Assembly (NCBI RefSeq): GCF_019623905.1
Contig: NZ_CP069370.1
Location: forward strand, 3,478,001 to 3,542,000
Direction of reading: 5' to 3'
Length of the DNA stretch: 64,000 nucleotides
Origin: Neotabrizicola shimadae
GTDB taxonomy: Bacteria; Pseudomonadota; Alphaproteobacteria; Rhodobacterales; Rhodobacteraceae
A model generated the notes under the pieces. The model was not told the origin of the DNA. It was given only the letters and a program-made list of their open reading frames with translations, and did no database searches. The translations under genes were made by a program, and so were the position numbers. How positions within the stretch are numbered: position 1 is the stretch's first letter; each line of letters opens with the position of its first letter. Below, piece after piece: positions 55,561 to 63,972 of the stretch.

Positions 55561-57185
55561 TGCTGATCGGGGTCGATGTCGGAACGGGAAGCGCGCGGGC
55601 CGGGGTCTTCGATGCCACGGGGCGGCTGCTGGGCGTGGGCAAGCACCCCGTCACCATCTGGCAGGAACCCGGAGACATCGTCGAGCAATCCTCCGATCAG
55701 ATCTGGCAGGCGGTTTGCCGGGCGGTCCGTGACGCCATCGGGACCGCTGGCATTGACCCTGGGGATGTCACTGGCATCGGATTCGATGCGACCTGTTCGC
55801 TGGTTCTGGTGGACGACGGGGGGCGGGGCGTTCCGGTCGGCCCGTCCGGCGACCAGACGCGCAATGTCATCGTCTGGATGGATCATCGCGCGCAGTCCGA
55901 AGCTGAAGAGATCAACGCAGGCGGGCACCGGGTTCTGGATTATGTGGGCGGCCGGATTTCGCCCGAGATGGAGACGCCAAAGCTCCTTTGGCTGTTGCGC
56001 CACATGCCGGACAGCTTTCACCGGGCGGCCCATTTCTTCGACCTTTCGGACTATCTCAGCTGGCGCGCCACGGGCCGACTGGCCCGGTCCTCCTGCACCG
56101 TGACGTGCAAATGGACCTACCTTGCGCACGAGCAGAGCTGGGATGCCGGCTATTTCCGCTCGATCGGGCTTGGCGTGCTGGCCGACGAGGGCTTTGACCG
56201 CATCGGCACCGAGGTGGTCAGCCCCGGCACCGCGCTTGGCTGCCTGACGCAGGCGGCTGCCGGCGATCTTGGCCTGACCGCGAAGGTCACTGTCGCCGCG
56301 TCTCTCATTGATGCCCATGCCGGGGGGGTTGGCACCCTCGGCGTTTCGTTGCCCGGTGACGCGGATCCGACGCGACGGCTGGCCTACATCTTCGGCACCT
56401 CGGCCTGTTCGATGGCCTCGACCCGCGAGGCGACGCCGGTTTCCGGTGTCTGGGGGCCCTATTTCGACGCCATGCTTCCGGGGCTGTGGTTGAACGAGGG
56501 CGGGCAATCGGCGGCGGGTGCGGCACTGGATCACTTGGTCCACCTGCACCGCGACGCGGCGAAGATCGAGGCCGAAGCCATTGCAGCCGGACACTCGCTC
56601 ATCACCTATGTCGCGGCCCATGCCGAAACCCTGGGCGCCAACCTGTCCGACACGATCCGCGCTGCCGGGCAGATGGTGGTGGTGCCGGAATTCCTGGGAA
56701 ACCGGTCACCCTTTGCCGAACCCGAGGCGCGCGCCGTGATGTCCGGGCTGGGGCTGGACCGTGGCATCGACAGTCTGGCGGCGCTCTACCTCGCCGGTCT
56801 GAGCGGGATCGGTTACGGCCTGCGTCAGCTTCTTGATCGGCTGGAGGGGCAAGGGATCACCATCCAGACCATCGTGGCCAGCGGGGGCGCGGCGCAAAGC
56901 GACCTGGTCTGCCAGATGATCGCGGATTCGACGGGCCGCGCCGTGGCGCTGCCCAGGGCCGAAGAGCCGGTCCTTCTGGGGGCAGCCATGCTGGCCGCGG
57001 TTGCCAGCGGAAGCCAGCGTACCCTGGTGCAGGCCATGGCCACCATGTCAGGCCCTGCCCGGCTTTTCACGCCGGCACAGGGCGACCTCGCCACCCTGCA
57101 CGCAGAGCGGTACGCCTGTTTCGAGGGTTTGCAGGCTGTCGCACGACGAAGCCTCGCCTGGCGCAACTTGCTGACCAAAGCCTAG
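55560..57185 (+). CDS. FGGY-family pentulokinase, probable D-ribulokinase
   Basis: The 541-residue ATP-dependent carbohydrate kinase has the FGGY N-terminal domain (GVDVGTGSARAGVFDATG; WMDHRAQSEAEEIN; DLSDYLSWRATG) and a C-terminal domain with SGGAAQSDLVCQMIADSTGRAV and ATP-binding EEPVLLGAAMLAAVASG. It belongs to the ribulokinase-like subgroup (about 540 residues) rather than xylulokinase. Placed after rbtD it would convert D-ribulose to D-ribulose 5-phosphate for the pentose pathway. Confidence 0.9.
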   Translation: MLIGVDVGTGSARAGVFDATGRLLGVGKHPVTIWQEPGDIVEQSSDQIWQAVCRAVRDAIGTAGIDPGDVTGIGFDATCSLVLVDDGGRGVPVGPSGDQTRNVIVWMDHRAQSEAEEINAGGHRVLDYVGGRISPEMETPKLLWLLRHMPDSFHRAAHFFDLSDYLSWRATGRLARSSCTVTCKWTYLAHEQSWDAGYFRSIGLGVLADEGFDRIGTEVVSPGTALGCLTQAAAGDLGLTAKVTVAASLIDAHAGGVGTLGVSLPGDADPTRRLAYIFGTSACSMASTREATPVSGVWGPYFDAMLPGLWLNEGGQSAAGAALDHLVHLHRDAAKIEAEAIAAGHSLITYVAAHAETLGANLSDTIRAAGQMVVVPEFLGNRSPFAEPEARAVMSGLGLDRGIDSLAALYLAGLSGIGYGLRQLLDRLEGQGITIQTIVASGGAAQSDLVCQMIADSTGRAVALPRAEEPVLLGAAMLAAVASGSQRTLVQAMATMSGPARLFTPAQGDLATLHAERYACFEGLQAVARRSLAWRNLLTKA

Positions 57186-57234
57186 GCAAACGCGGCGCAG
57201 CAACGGTTGCGTATTACCTTGCCCTGTCCCTATG

Positions 57235-57294
57235 GGCATGGCGCAGCCCGCAGGTCACAGGCGGCATCGAGTCTCGCACAGTCTGCGCCATGCC
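57235..57294. repeat. Perfect 12-bp inverted repeat after the pentitol operon
   Basis: GGCATGGCGCAG (57235-57246) is exactly complementary to CTGCGCCATGCC (57283-57294), with a 36-nt loop; a further GGCGCCATG lies at about 57313. It sits between two convergent genes and may be a bidirectional terminator or a structured RNA end. There is no T-run. The rest of this 154-bp gap shows nothing. Confidence 0.55.
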
Positions 57295-57339
57295 TGCGGT
57301 TGTTGCAGCAGGTGGCGCCATGTCTCGGCGGAGCAGAGG

Positions 57340-57708
57340 TCAGTCCAGCTTGAAGCGGGCGCTTTCGCCTTCCCCACGGTCCACGGTGAAGCGCAGTTCA
57401 CGGTCGTCGCGCACCTCGACCAGCTGGCAATTGTAGGGGATGGCCTTTCCGCTCCAGTCCATCTCGCGGCAGAAATAGCCGTCCTTCCAGGCCCAGGTGC
57501 CCGTGATCTCCCACCCGAGCGCCGAGCCTTCGATGCGGCCATCGGGTTCGACGCTGAGACGGATGCGGAACAGGGGCAGCGACAGGTCCCGGCCGTTGAC
57601 CAGGGACAGGAAGGCCTGACGGTCACGGACGGCCTGAAACTCTTCGGCGCCGGCCAGGACGGGGACGGGCAGAACGATCGCAGCGGCAAGCAACAGCGGG
57701 CGGAGCAT
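57340..57708 (-). CDS. Small exported protein of unknown function
   Basis: The 122-residue product has a signal peptide (RPLLLAAAIVLPVPVLAGA) and a compact beta-rich mature part with LPLFRIRLSVEPDGRIEGSALGWEITG and a Cys pair (YFCREMDW, YNCQLVE) that could form a disulfide. Similar Rhodobacteraceae proteins are sometimes labelled dihydrodipicolinate reductase, which nothing in this sequence supports. ATG 57708 has GGAGAAA upstream. Single gene, convergent to the kinase. Confidence 0.72.
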   Translation of the reverse strand: MLRPLLLAAAIVLPVPVLAGAEEFQAVRDRQAFLSLVNGRDLSLPLFRIRLSVEPDGRIEGSALGWEITGTWAWKDGYFCREMDWSGKAIPYNCQLVEVRDDRELRFTVDRGEGESARFKLD

Positions 57709-57826
57709 GCGTGTTTCTCCGGGTGATGACCACAGAGATACGCAAGACCCGCACGGTTGGATCATCCGGTCGCATTGAAATCTGCAATCCCGGCGCCACG
57801 CGCGGCCGGACGCCCTGCGCCCGCGT

Positions 57827-58180
57827 TTACTTCAGCTTGATGCAGAAGTGCTTCAGCACCGGTTCTTCGATCTTCCAGGTGCCGGTGAAACCGGGCTCCA
57901 CGACGAAGGCATCCCCGGGGGCCAGGGTCACGGGGGCGCCACCATCGGGGGTGATCACGATGCGGCCCTCGATCAGGTGGACGAATTCGTAGAACTTGTA
58001 AGTGGCGTGCCAGGAGCCGGGCGTGGCGGCCCAGGTGCCGCTGATGACGCTGCCGTCAGCCGAGGTGTGCTGCACCCAGGTCTTCATGCTGGGCGTGCCC
58101 TCGGTCTTGACCCAGCCGTCGAGGTCGGTGGTCATCGGTTCGGGGCCGGGGGCAGGCAGGCGGTACACCGTGTCGGTCAT
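57827..58180 (-). CDS. Cupin-domain protein (DUF861/EutQ-like)
   Basis: The 117-residue single-cupin product has GTWAATPGSWHATYKFYEFVHLIEGRIVITPDGG (motif 1, with His, Glu and His as possible metal ligands) and LAPGDAFVVEPGFTGTWKIEE (motif 2 with the typical PGD and trailing W). It is like the (S)-ureidoglycine/EutQ-type small cupins. Function unknown; single gene, divergent from the GNAT gene. Confidence 0.85.
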   Translation of the reverse strand: MTDTVYRLPAPGPEPMTTDLDGWVKTEGTPSMKTWVQHTSADGSVISGTWAATPGSWHATYKFYEFVHLIEGRIVITPDGGAPVTLAPGDAFVVEPGFTGTWKIEEPVLKHFCIKLK

Positions 58181-58301
58181 GGCAGTCTTCCTTGATGTCG
58201 GTTGCAGGATTGGTAGGGCCGCCGGCGAAGGCCGGCAAGGGGGTGCCCTGCGGGCGCGGCCTGGGCTAAGGAAGCGGCAGGCAGGTACATGCGGAGGCGA
58301 A

Positions 58302-58877
58302 ATGAAGATCCGGGCGGCGACGGCGGCGGATGCGGGGCATCTGGTAGCCTTCATCAACATGGCGGCGGATGACCTGCCGCTGCATTTCTGGAAGAAGTCG
58401 GCGGGCGAAGGGGCGGACCCCTGGGCCTATGGACGCGAGCGGGCGGCGCGCGAGACGGGCGGATTTTCATACCGCAACGCCTGGCTGGCCGAGGTGGAGG
58501 GCGAGGTGGCGGCCTGTCTTCTGGGCTATGCCGCCGAGCCCGAACCGGCGCCCATCGACCCCGACACGCCTGCGATCTTCGTGCCGCTGCTCGAGTTGGA
58601 GGCGATGGCGCCGGGGTCGTGGTATCTGAACGTGCTGGCGACCTATTCCGCGTTCCGGGGGCGGGGCTGCGGATCGGCGCTGCTGGCTTTTTCCGAAGAC
58701 GTGGCGCGGAAGGCCGGGCATCGCGAGATCAGCCTGATCGCCGAGGACACGCATGTGGAGGCACTGCGGCTATACCAGGCGAAGGGTTACCGAGAGGTGG
58801 CGCGGCGGCCGGTGGTGAAGGGCGACTGGGCGGTGGATGCGACGGAGTGGATCCTGTTCGTGAAGCCGGTTGGTTGA
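58302..58877 (+). CDS. GNAT family N-acetyltransferase
   Basis: The 191-residue product starts IRAATAADAGHLVAFIN and carries motif A in YLNVLATYSAFRGRGCGSALLAFSEDVARKAG (acetyl-CoA loop RGRGCGSA, about residues 121-128) and motif B in LIAEDTHVEALRLYQAKGYRE. Length normal. A GGAGG site precedes ATG 58302. The substrate is unknown; it may or may not be co-transcribed with the DUF1537 kinase 85 nt downstream, which appears to have its own AT-rich promoter region near 58900-58930. Confidence 0.88.
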   Translation: MKIRAATAADAGHLVAFINMAADDLPLHFWKKSAGEGADPWAYGRERAARETGGFSYRNAWLAEVEGEVAACLLGYAAEPEPAPIDPDTPAIFVPLLELEAMAPGSWYLNVLATYSAFRGRGCGSALLAFSEDVARKAGHREISLIAEDTHVEALRLYQAKGYREVARRPVVKGDWAVDATEWILFVKPVG

Positions 58878-58962
58878 GCCCTCTGCCGAAGGCGGGCGGG
58901 ATTACAAATACATTGCAACTTTACAGGTTCCCTCGCTAAGGTCCGGCAGCGGGGACCAGAAG

Positions 58963-60012
58963 ATGACCGGACCGGATGTTGCCATCATTGCCGACGACCT
59001 GACCGGCTCGCTGGATTCGGCCGTGCCCTTTGCGCTGGCCGGGCTGCGGACGGTCTGCGCGACCTCGGTGGCGGCTTTGCCGGCGGCCCTGGCTTCGGGT
59101 GCGCGGGTGGTGGCGGTGAACCTTGCCAGCCGCGAGGGGCCGGAAGCTGTGGCGTCGGTGCGCGCCGTGGCGGCGGCGCAGGCGGTGGCTGGCGCGCGGG
59201 TGGTGCTGAAGAAGATCGACTCGCGATTGAAGGGCCATGTGGCGGCAGAGATCGGCGCGGTGGCGGCGGTGCTGCGGCCTGCGGGCGTTGTGGTCTGCCC
59301 CGCGGTGCCGGACCTGGGGCGCGTGGTACGGGACGGGCAGCTGGAGGGCTTGGGCGTCGCCGAGCCGCTGCCGGTTGCCGCGCGCTGCGGATTGGCGCCA
59401 GATCTGGGCGCGCGGTTTGCCGATGCCGCATCGGGCGACGATCTGGACCGGCTGGTGGCAGAGGCGGCGGAGGGGACGCTGTTCGTGGGCGCGCGCGGGC
59501 TGGCGACGGCGCTGGCGCGGCGGATGGGTCGTGCCGCGCGGCCCGCGGTGGCGATGCGGGGGCCGGTGGCCTTTGTCATCGGGTCGCGCGATCCGATCAC
59601 TTTGGCACAGGTTGAACGGCTGCGGATCAGCGGGCTGGACTGGGTGGCGGCGCCTGACGGGCGGGTGCCCGCAGGCGGCAGCGATGGTTCGGTGATCCTG
59701 CAGGCGGTGGCGGGTGAAGGCGCGGCAGGCGATGTCGTCTCGTCCCGGCTGGCCGAGGGCTTTGTGCGCTGGCATCTGGCCGACAAGCGGCTGCTGGTGC
59801 TGAGCGGGGGCGAGACGGCGGCGGCGGTGCTCGACCGGATGGGGGTGACGGTGCTGGAGGTGCTGGACGAGCCCTTGCCGGGCCTGCCCCTGTGCCGCGG
59901 GCTTGACCGGCCGGCCGGGCCCGCCATCGTGACGAAATCGGGCGGGTTCGGGGCGGCGGATGCTCTGTTGCGGCTGGTGCCGGAGGATGCGGGGAAGGTG
60001 CGGACAGGATGA
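58963..60012 (+). CDS. Four-carbon acid sugar kinase family protein (DUF1537)
   Basis: The 349-residue cytoplasmic kinase has the N-terminal DUF1537 sugar-binding motif IIADDLTGSLDSAVPFA at about residues 7-23, KKIDSRLKGHVAAEI (about 86-100) and the C-terminal nucleotide-binding LVLSGGETAAAVLDRMG and TKSGGFGAADAL. Characterised members phosphorylate D-threonate, D-erythronate or L-threonate at O4 and pair with a PdxA2 or aldolase partner; a PdxA2-like gene is at 63025. It is shorter than most (about 420), mainly in the middle. ATG 58963 has AGAAG just upstream. Overlaps GntR by 4 nt. Confidence 0.9.
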   Translation: MTGPDVAIIADDLTGSLDSAVPFALAGLRTVCATSVAALPAALASGARVVAVNLASREGPEAVASVRAVAAAQAVAGARVVLKKIDSRLKGHVAAEIGAVAAVLRPAGVVVCPAVPDLGRVVRDGQLEGLGVAEPLPVAARCGLAPDLGARFADAASGDDLDRLVAEAAEGTLFVGARGLATALARRMGRAARPAVAMRGPVAFVIGSRDPITLAQVERLRISGLDWVAAPDGRVPAGGSDGSVILQAVAGEGAAGDVVSSRLAEGFVRWHLADKRLLVLSGGETAAAVLDRMGVTVLEVLDEPLPGLPLCRGLDRPAGPAIVTKSGGFGAADALLRLVPEDAGKVRTG

Positions 60013-60770
60013 CGATTGCGACGCCGGAACGCCGGGCCGACAAGGCCGGGACCCTGACTGACTCGCCGCGATCCACGCTGTTGGCGGATGTGGTGCATGA
60101 CCGTATCCGGCGGGCCATTGTGGAGGGTGAGTTCGGCGAGAACGAGCGGCTGCCGGGGGAGAATGCGCTGGCGGCGCGGTTCGAGGTGTCGCGGCCGGTG
60201 GTGCGGGCGGCGCTGGCGCGGCTGCGGGAGGAAGGGTTGATCGTGTCGCGGCAGGGGTCGGGGAGCTTTGTCTCAACCCAGGTGTCACCCAAGACGCTGG
60301 CCTTCCAGCCGCTGGAGACCATCGCGGACCTGCAGCGGTGCTATGAGTTCCGGCTGACCATCGAACCGGCGGCGGCGGCGCTGGCGGCGGGGCGGCGGGG
60401 CGAGGAGGACCTGGCGGTGATCGGGACGCAGCTGCAGATGCTGAGGGACGCGACCGAGCGGCGGAGCCATCGGGAGGATGCGGACTTTGCCTTCCACCTG
60501 TCGATCACGACGGCGGCGAACAACCAGTATTTCGAGACCTCGATGCGGGCCCTGAAGGACCATATCGCGGTGGGGATGAAGTTCCACGGGCTGTCCCTTC
60601 GGACGGTGCGCGGGGGGCTGGACCATGTGCTGGAGGAGCATACCGCGATCTTTCAGGCGATCCGGGACGGGCGGGCAGAGGAGGCGCGGGTGGCGATGCT
60701 GGCCCATGTGGGCGGGTCGCGGGACCGGCTTTTCGAGGGGCGGCTGCTGGACCTGTCGGGCCGGGGCTGA
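60009..60770 (+). CDS. GntR family (FadR/FCD) regulator of acid-sugar genes
   Basis: The 253-residue product has a winged helix at about residues 24-92 (VVHDRIRRAIVEGEFGENERLPGENALAARF, SRPVVRAALARLREEGLI) and an FCD domain with metal residues Asp and His in EDADFAFHLSI and His in LEEHTAIFQAIRDG. It is co-transcribed with the DUF1537 kinase and probably represses the kinase and the convergent operon. Its codons are strongly G-rich, and a 69-bp repeat starts 2 nt after its stop. Confidence 0.9.
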   Translation: MTIATPERRADKAGTLTDSPRSTLLADVVHDRIRRAIVEGEFGENERLPGENALAARFEVSRPVVRAALARLREEGLIVSRQGSGSFVSTQVSPKTLAFQPLETIADLQRCYEFRLTIEPAAAALAAGRRGEEDLAVIGTQLQMLRDATERRSHREDADFAFHLSITTAANNQYFETSMRALKDHIAVGMKFHGLSLRTVRGGLDHVLEEHTAIFQAIRDGRAEEARVAMLAHVGGSRDRLFEGRLLDLSGRG

Positions 60771-60772
60771 AG

Positions 60773-60846
60773 GCGTCCGAGCTCGGACGCCTATACGCTT
60801 CCTTTGAAATCAATGGGTTGCTGGCTCGCGTTAACTTGGACTTTAC
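60773..60846 (+). repeat. Palindrome-headed 69-bp dispersed repeat, copy 4
   Basis: The palindrome GCGTCCGAGCTCGGACGC (60773-60790) begins 2 nt after the GntR stop. TTGAAATCAATGGGTTGC and the tail GTTAACTTGGACTTTAC (60830-60846) follow. It is the most diverged tail, with TTGGAC for TCGGAC. It lies at a convergent junction, 147 nt before the end of the Fe-alcohol dehydrogenase gene. Confidence 0.86.
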
Positions 60847-60884
60847 GTTTCAGGGTCCGGGGCACGAGGACGGACAGGAGGGAG

Positions 60885-60905
60885 GAGGGGGCTGTCTGCC
60901 CCCTC
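60885..60905. terminator. Hairpin, probable terminator of the GntR transcript
   Basis: GAGGGGGC (60885-60892) and GCCCCCTC (60898-60905) form a perfect 8-bp stem with a TGTCT loop; TT follows but no long T-run. About 20 nt later is CACCCCCGAGGATATTTTTG (60926-60945), an AT-containing motif that resembles short sequences I recall recurring at gene ends in Rhodobacteraceae. No gene is visible in 60771-60993. Confidence 0.5.
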
Positions 60906-60993
60906 TTGGCCGTTCCGGCCAATTCACCCCCGAGGATATTTTTGAACAGAAGAAGGGCGAAGGGCGCGAGGTGGAGGCGTGGCGCGCCGGCGG

Positions 60994-62115
60994 TCAGAAG
61001 GCGGAGCGGTAGATGGTTTCGGCCTCGGCTACCGTCATGTCGCGCGGGTTGTTGTCCATCAGGCGGCGAATGGCATGGGCCTCTGCCGCCCAGTCGGGCA
61101 GCATCGCCTCGGTCGCGCCTAGGGCGGAGAGGCGCATTTCCGGGCCGAGGCGGGCGCACCAGTCCCAGGCGTCCTGCGCCAGCCGGTTGCCGCCGCCGAG
61201 GCCGAGGGCTGCGGCGATTTCGGCGGTCTTTTCCGGTGCGGCGGGGGCGTTGAAGGCCAGCACATGCGGGAAGATGATTGCATTGGCATGGCCGTGCGGC
61301 AGCTTCAGCCGGGTCCCGAGCGGGTAGGCAAGCGCATGGCCGGCGGCGGTGTTCACCGGGCCAAGGCAGATGCCGCCGTAGTAGGCGGCCAGCAGCAGGG
61401 CGGCGCGCGCCTCGGCATCGCTGCCGTCGGCCACGGCGCGCGGCAGGAAGCGGGCGACGAGGGTGAAGCCGAGACGGGCGTAGTTGTCGATCAGCGGATG
61501 CGATTTGCGGTTTGTGAACGCCTCGACACAATGCGCCATCGCGTCGATGCCGGTGGCGGCGGTGACGGCGGGCGGCACGGACATGGTCAGGTCGGGGTCG
61601 AGCGACACCATGTCAGGCATGAGGTGGGGGCTTTCCACCGCGGCCTTGGCGCCGGTGGCGAGGTTCGTCACAAGGGCGCGGATCCCGGCTTCGGACCCGG
61701 TGCCGGCGGTGGTGGGGACCAGCGCCAGGGCGTTGAGGCGGGCGGGGACCTTGTTCGGCCCGATGGCATCGGCCAGCGGGAAGCCGCCGCGCAGCACGGT
61801 GACGAGCTTGGCCACATCCATTACCGAGCCGCCGCCGAAGCCGATCACCAGATCGGGGTCGGCTTCCTGCGCCGCCGCGATGGCGCGGTCGAGCGTGGCG
61901 CTGTCGGGTTCGGGGTCCACATCGGCAAAGACGGTGACGCTGCCGGGCAGGCCCATGCGGTCGATCTGGCCGGCGATGACCGGGGTGGTCAGCACATGGA
62001 TGCGGGCGAAGCCTTGTTCGCGCGCCCAGTGGCCGACTTCTGCCGCGCTGCCGGCGCCGAATTCGAAGCGGCGGGGTTGCCAGAGACGCAGGGGGCGGGC
62101 GTAGTCGTTGGGCAT
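60994..62115 (-). CDS. Iron-containing alcohol dehydrogenase family protein
   Basis: The 373-residue group III dehydrogenase has the NAD-binding GFGGGSVMDVAKLV at about residues 90-103 and VPTTAGTGSEA. The metal site GIDAMAHCVEAF (Asp, His) is followed by GPVNTAAGHALAYPLG and LPHGHANAIIFPHV (His, His). ATG 62115 follows GGAGAG and lies 2 nt upstream of nothing but the DapA-like stop, so the two are one transcript. In context it may oxidise an acid-sugar-derived alcohol or a hydroxy acid; substrate unknown. Confidence 0.9.
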   Translation of the reverse strand: MPNDYARPLRLWQPRRFEFGAGSAAEVGHWAREQGFARIHVLTTPVIAGQIDRMGLPGSVTVFADVDPEPDSATLDRAIAAAQEADPDLVIGFGGGSVMDVAKLVTVLRGGFPLADAIGPNKVPARLNALALVPTTAGTGSEAGIRALVTNLATGAKAAVESPHLMPDMVSLDPDLTMSVPPAVTAATGIDAMAHCVEAFTNRKSHPLIDNYARLGFTLVARFLPRAVADGSDAEARAALLLAAYYGGICLGPVNTAAGHALAYPLGTRLKLPHGHANAIIFPHVLAFNAPAAPEKTAEIAAALGLGGGNRLAQDAWDWCARLGPEMRLSALGATEAMLPDWAAEAHAIRRLMDNNPRDMTVAEAETIYRSAF

Positions 62116-62116
62116 G

Positions 62117-63028
62117 TCACTCTCCACGCACGGTGCCGCCGATGGCGGCAAGCCGTGTCTTCAGGTCGGCACGTTCGGCGGCGGTCAGGGCCACCAGCGG
62201 CGGGCGGGTGCGGTCCCAGCCGGGGTTGCCGTGCTGGAAGCCGACCATGGCCTTGATGGTGGGGATCTGGACGTAGGAATTGGACAGGGTGCGGAAAGCG
62301 TTGATGCGCGCCTGCGCCTGTTCCACCGCCTCGGCCTGCGTCGGATCTGTCGCGCCGCGGAACACGGTGGCCAGGTCGCGGGCGACAAGGTTCGAGGTGG
62401 CGGTGATGGACCCCGCGCCGCCCGCCTGCACCAGCGGCAGCAACAGCGGGTCAGCCCCGGCGAGGACAGCGAAGCCGGGGAAGCGGGCGACCATCGCGGT
62501 CATGTTGTCGAGCTGCCCCGCGCTGTCCTTGATGCCCACGACGATGCCGGGGAAGGCGGTGACGAGCCTTTCGATCAGGTCATGCGACAGCGCGATGCCC
62601 GAGACCTGGGGGATATGGTACAGCACGACGCGCAGGCGGTTGTCGCCGATGGCTTCGATGCTGCGGGCATAGGCGGCGAACAGCCCCTCGTCGCTGACGC
62701 CCTTGTAATAGAAGGGCGGCAGCATCACGACGCGGCTGACGCCGCTGGCGAGCGCGTGGCGGGTGAGGTCCACGGTTTCGGGGATATTGGCGACGCCGGT
62801 GCCGGGCATGAGCCTTTCGCCCGCGATGCCGGAGTTCAGCGCGGCTTCGAGGATCGTCTTGCGTTCGGCGGAAGAGAAGGAATTGGCCTCGCCCGTGGTG
62901 CCCAGAAGCGCGATGCCGGTGCAGCCTTCTTCCAAGAGCCAGTGGCAATGCGCGGTGAAGGCGGGAAGGTCGGGCGACAGGTCGGCGCGGACCGGGGTGG
63001 CGGCGGCGCAGTAGACTCCGGAAATCAT
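62117..63028 (-). CDS. DHDPS/N-acetylneuraminate lyase family aldolase
   Basis: The 303-residue class I lyase of the DapA family has the carboxylate-binding [17 protein letters not shown] (about residues 39-55), the catalytic Tyr in [12 protein letters not shown] and the Schiff-base Lys in [14 protein letters not shown]. It is not a clear DapA: the operon setting (PdxA2-like, Fe-ADH) suggests cleavage or dehydration of a 2-keto acid sugar. It overlaps the PdxA-like gene by 4 nt. Confidence 0.88.
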   Translation of the reverse strand: MISGVYCAAATPVRADLSPDLPAFTAHCHWLLEEGCTGIALLGTTGEANSFSSAERKTILEAALNSGIAGERLMPGTGVANIPETVDLTRHALASGVSRVVMLPPFYYKGVSDEGLFAAYARSIEAIGDNRLRVVLYHIPQVSGIALSHDLIERLVTAFPGIVVGIKDSAGQLDNMTAMVARFPGFAVLAGADPLLLPLVQAGGAGSITATSNLVARDLATVFRGATDPTQAEAVEQAQARINAFRTLSNSYVQIPTIKAMVGFQHGNPGWDRTRPPLVALTAAERADLKTRLAAIGGTVRGE

Positions 63029-63972
63029 GCGGGCGCTTTCGGGTGGGCGGCCAGCCGCGCGGCATAGGCCAGCGCGTGGTCGAGGTTGATGTTCTTGGCG
63101 ATACCCTTGCCCGCGATGTCGAAGGCCGTGCCGTGATCGACCGAGCAGCGGTCGATGGGCAGGCCGACCGAGACGTTCACGGCGGTGTCGAAGGCGACGA
63201 GCTTGATCGGGATGTGGCCCTGGTCGTGATACTGCGCGATGACGAGGTCGAAGGCGCCTTCATAGGCGCGGTGATAGACGGTGTCGGCGGGGACGGGGCC
63301 CACGGCATTGATGCCTTCGGCCCGGGCCTGTGCCACGGCGGGAGCGATATGGGCATCGTCTTCGGTGCCGAAGAGCCCGCCTTCGCCGCAATGCGGGTTG
63401 AGCCCGGCCACCGCGATGCGGGGCGTTTCCCCGAAGCGGCGGAAATGGGCGTGGCCCGCGCGGATGGTGGCAAGCACACGTTCGGTGGTGGCGCGGGCGA
63501 TGGCGTCCTTCAGCGAGACATGGGTGGAGACGTGGATCACGTTCAGCCGTTCCGAGGTGAGCAGCATGAACGAGGATTTCGAGCCGGTGAGGCTGGCCAG
63601 CATTCCGGTGTGGCCGTCGTAATGGTGGCCGGCGGCATTGAGCGCGGCCTTGTTGATGGGGGCGGTGGCGATGACGCTGATGCGGCCCGCCATCGCATCC
63701 TTCACCGCGGCTTCGATATAGCTGAAGCAGGCCTCGCCCCCGCGTGGATCGAGCTTGCCGAAGGGCATGGGCTCGCCGGGGATGGCGATGTTGTGGACAT
63801 CCAGCGCAGCGATGTCCAGCCCGGTGTTCAGGATCGCTTCGGCCGCGGCGAGGCTGGCGCGCGTGCCATAGACGCGGAAGCCCTGCCGTTCGGCCGCCGG
63901 CATGGCGGCGAGCGACTTGACGATGATCTCGGGTCCGACCCCGGCAGGGTCGCCCATGGTGATGCCGATCAT
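63025..63972 (-). CDS. PdxA-family dehydrogenase, probable 4-phospho-D-erythronate/threonate dehydrogenase (PdxA2)
   Basis: The 315-residue product has [18 protein letters not shown] at the start, the metal and substrate histidines in [36 protein letters not shown], and [27 protein letters not shown]. True PdxA makes pyridoxal precursor; the PdxA2 branch, encoded with DUF1537 kinases, oxidises 4-phosphorylated D-threonate or D-erythronate to DHAP and CO2. The DUF1537 gene 3 kb away favours PdxA2. Overlaps genes on both sides by 4 nt. Confidence 0.85.
   Translation of the reverse strand: MIGITMGDPAGVGPEIIVKSLAAMPAAERQGFRVYGTRASLAAAEAILNTGLDIAALDVHNIAIPGEPMPFGKLDPRGGEACFSYIEAAVKDAMAGRISVIATAPINKAALNAAGHHYDGHTGMLASLTGSKSSFMLLTSERLNVIHVSTHVSLKDAIARATTERVLATIRAGHAHFRRFGETPRIAVAGLNPHCGEGGLFGTEDDAHIAPAVAQARAEGINAVGPVPADTVYHRAYEGAFDLVIAQYHDQGHIPIKLVAFDTAVNVSVGLPIDRCSVDHGTAFDIAGKGIAKNINLDHALAYAARLAAHPKAPA

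Noticed and set aside
57340-57708. Annotation as dihydrodipicolinate reductase
   Set aside because: The product is only 122 residues, exported, and lacks any NAD(P) motif of DapB.
62117-63028. Call as DapA (lysine biosynthesis)
   Set aside because: The family motifs fit the whole DHDPS/NAL superfamily, and the operon context is acid-sugar catabolism, not lysine synthesis.
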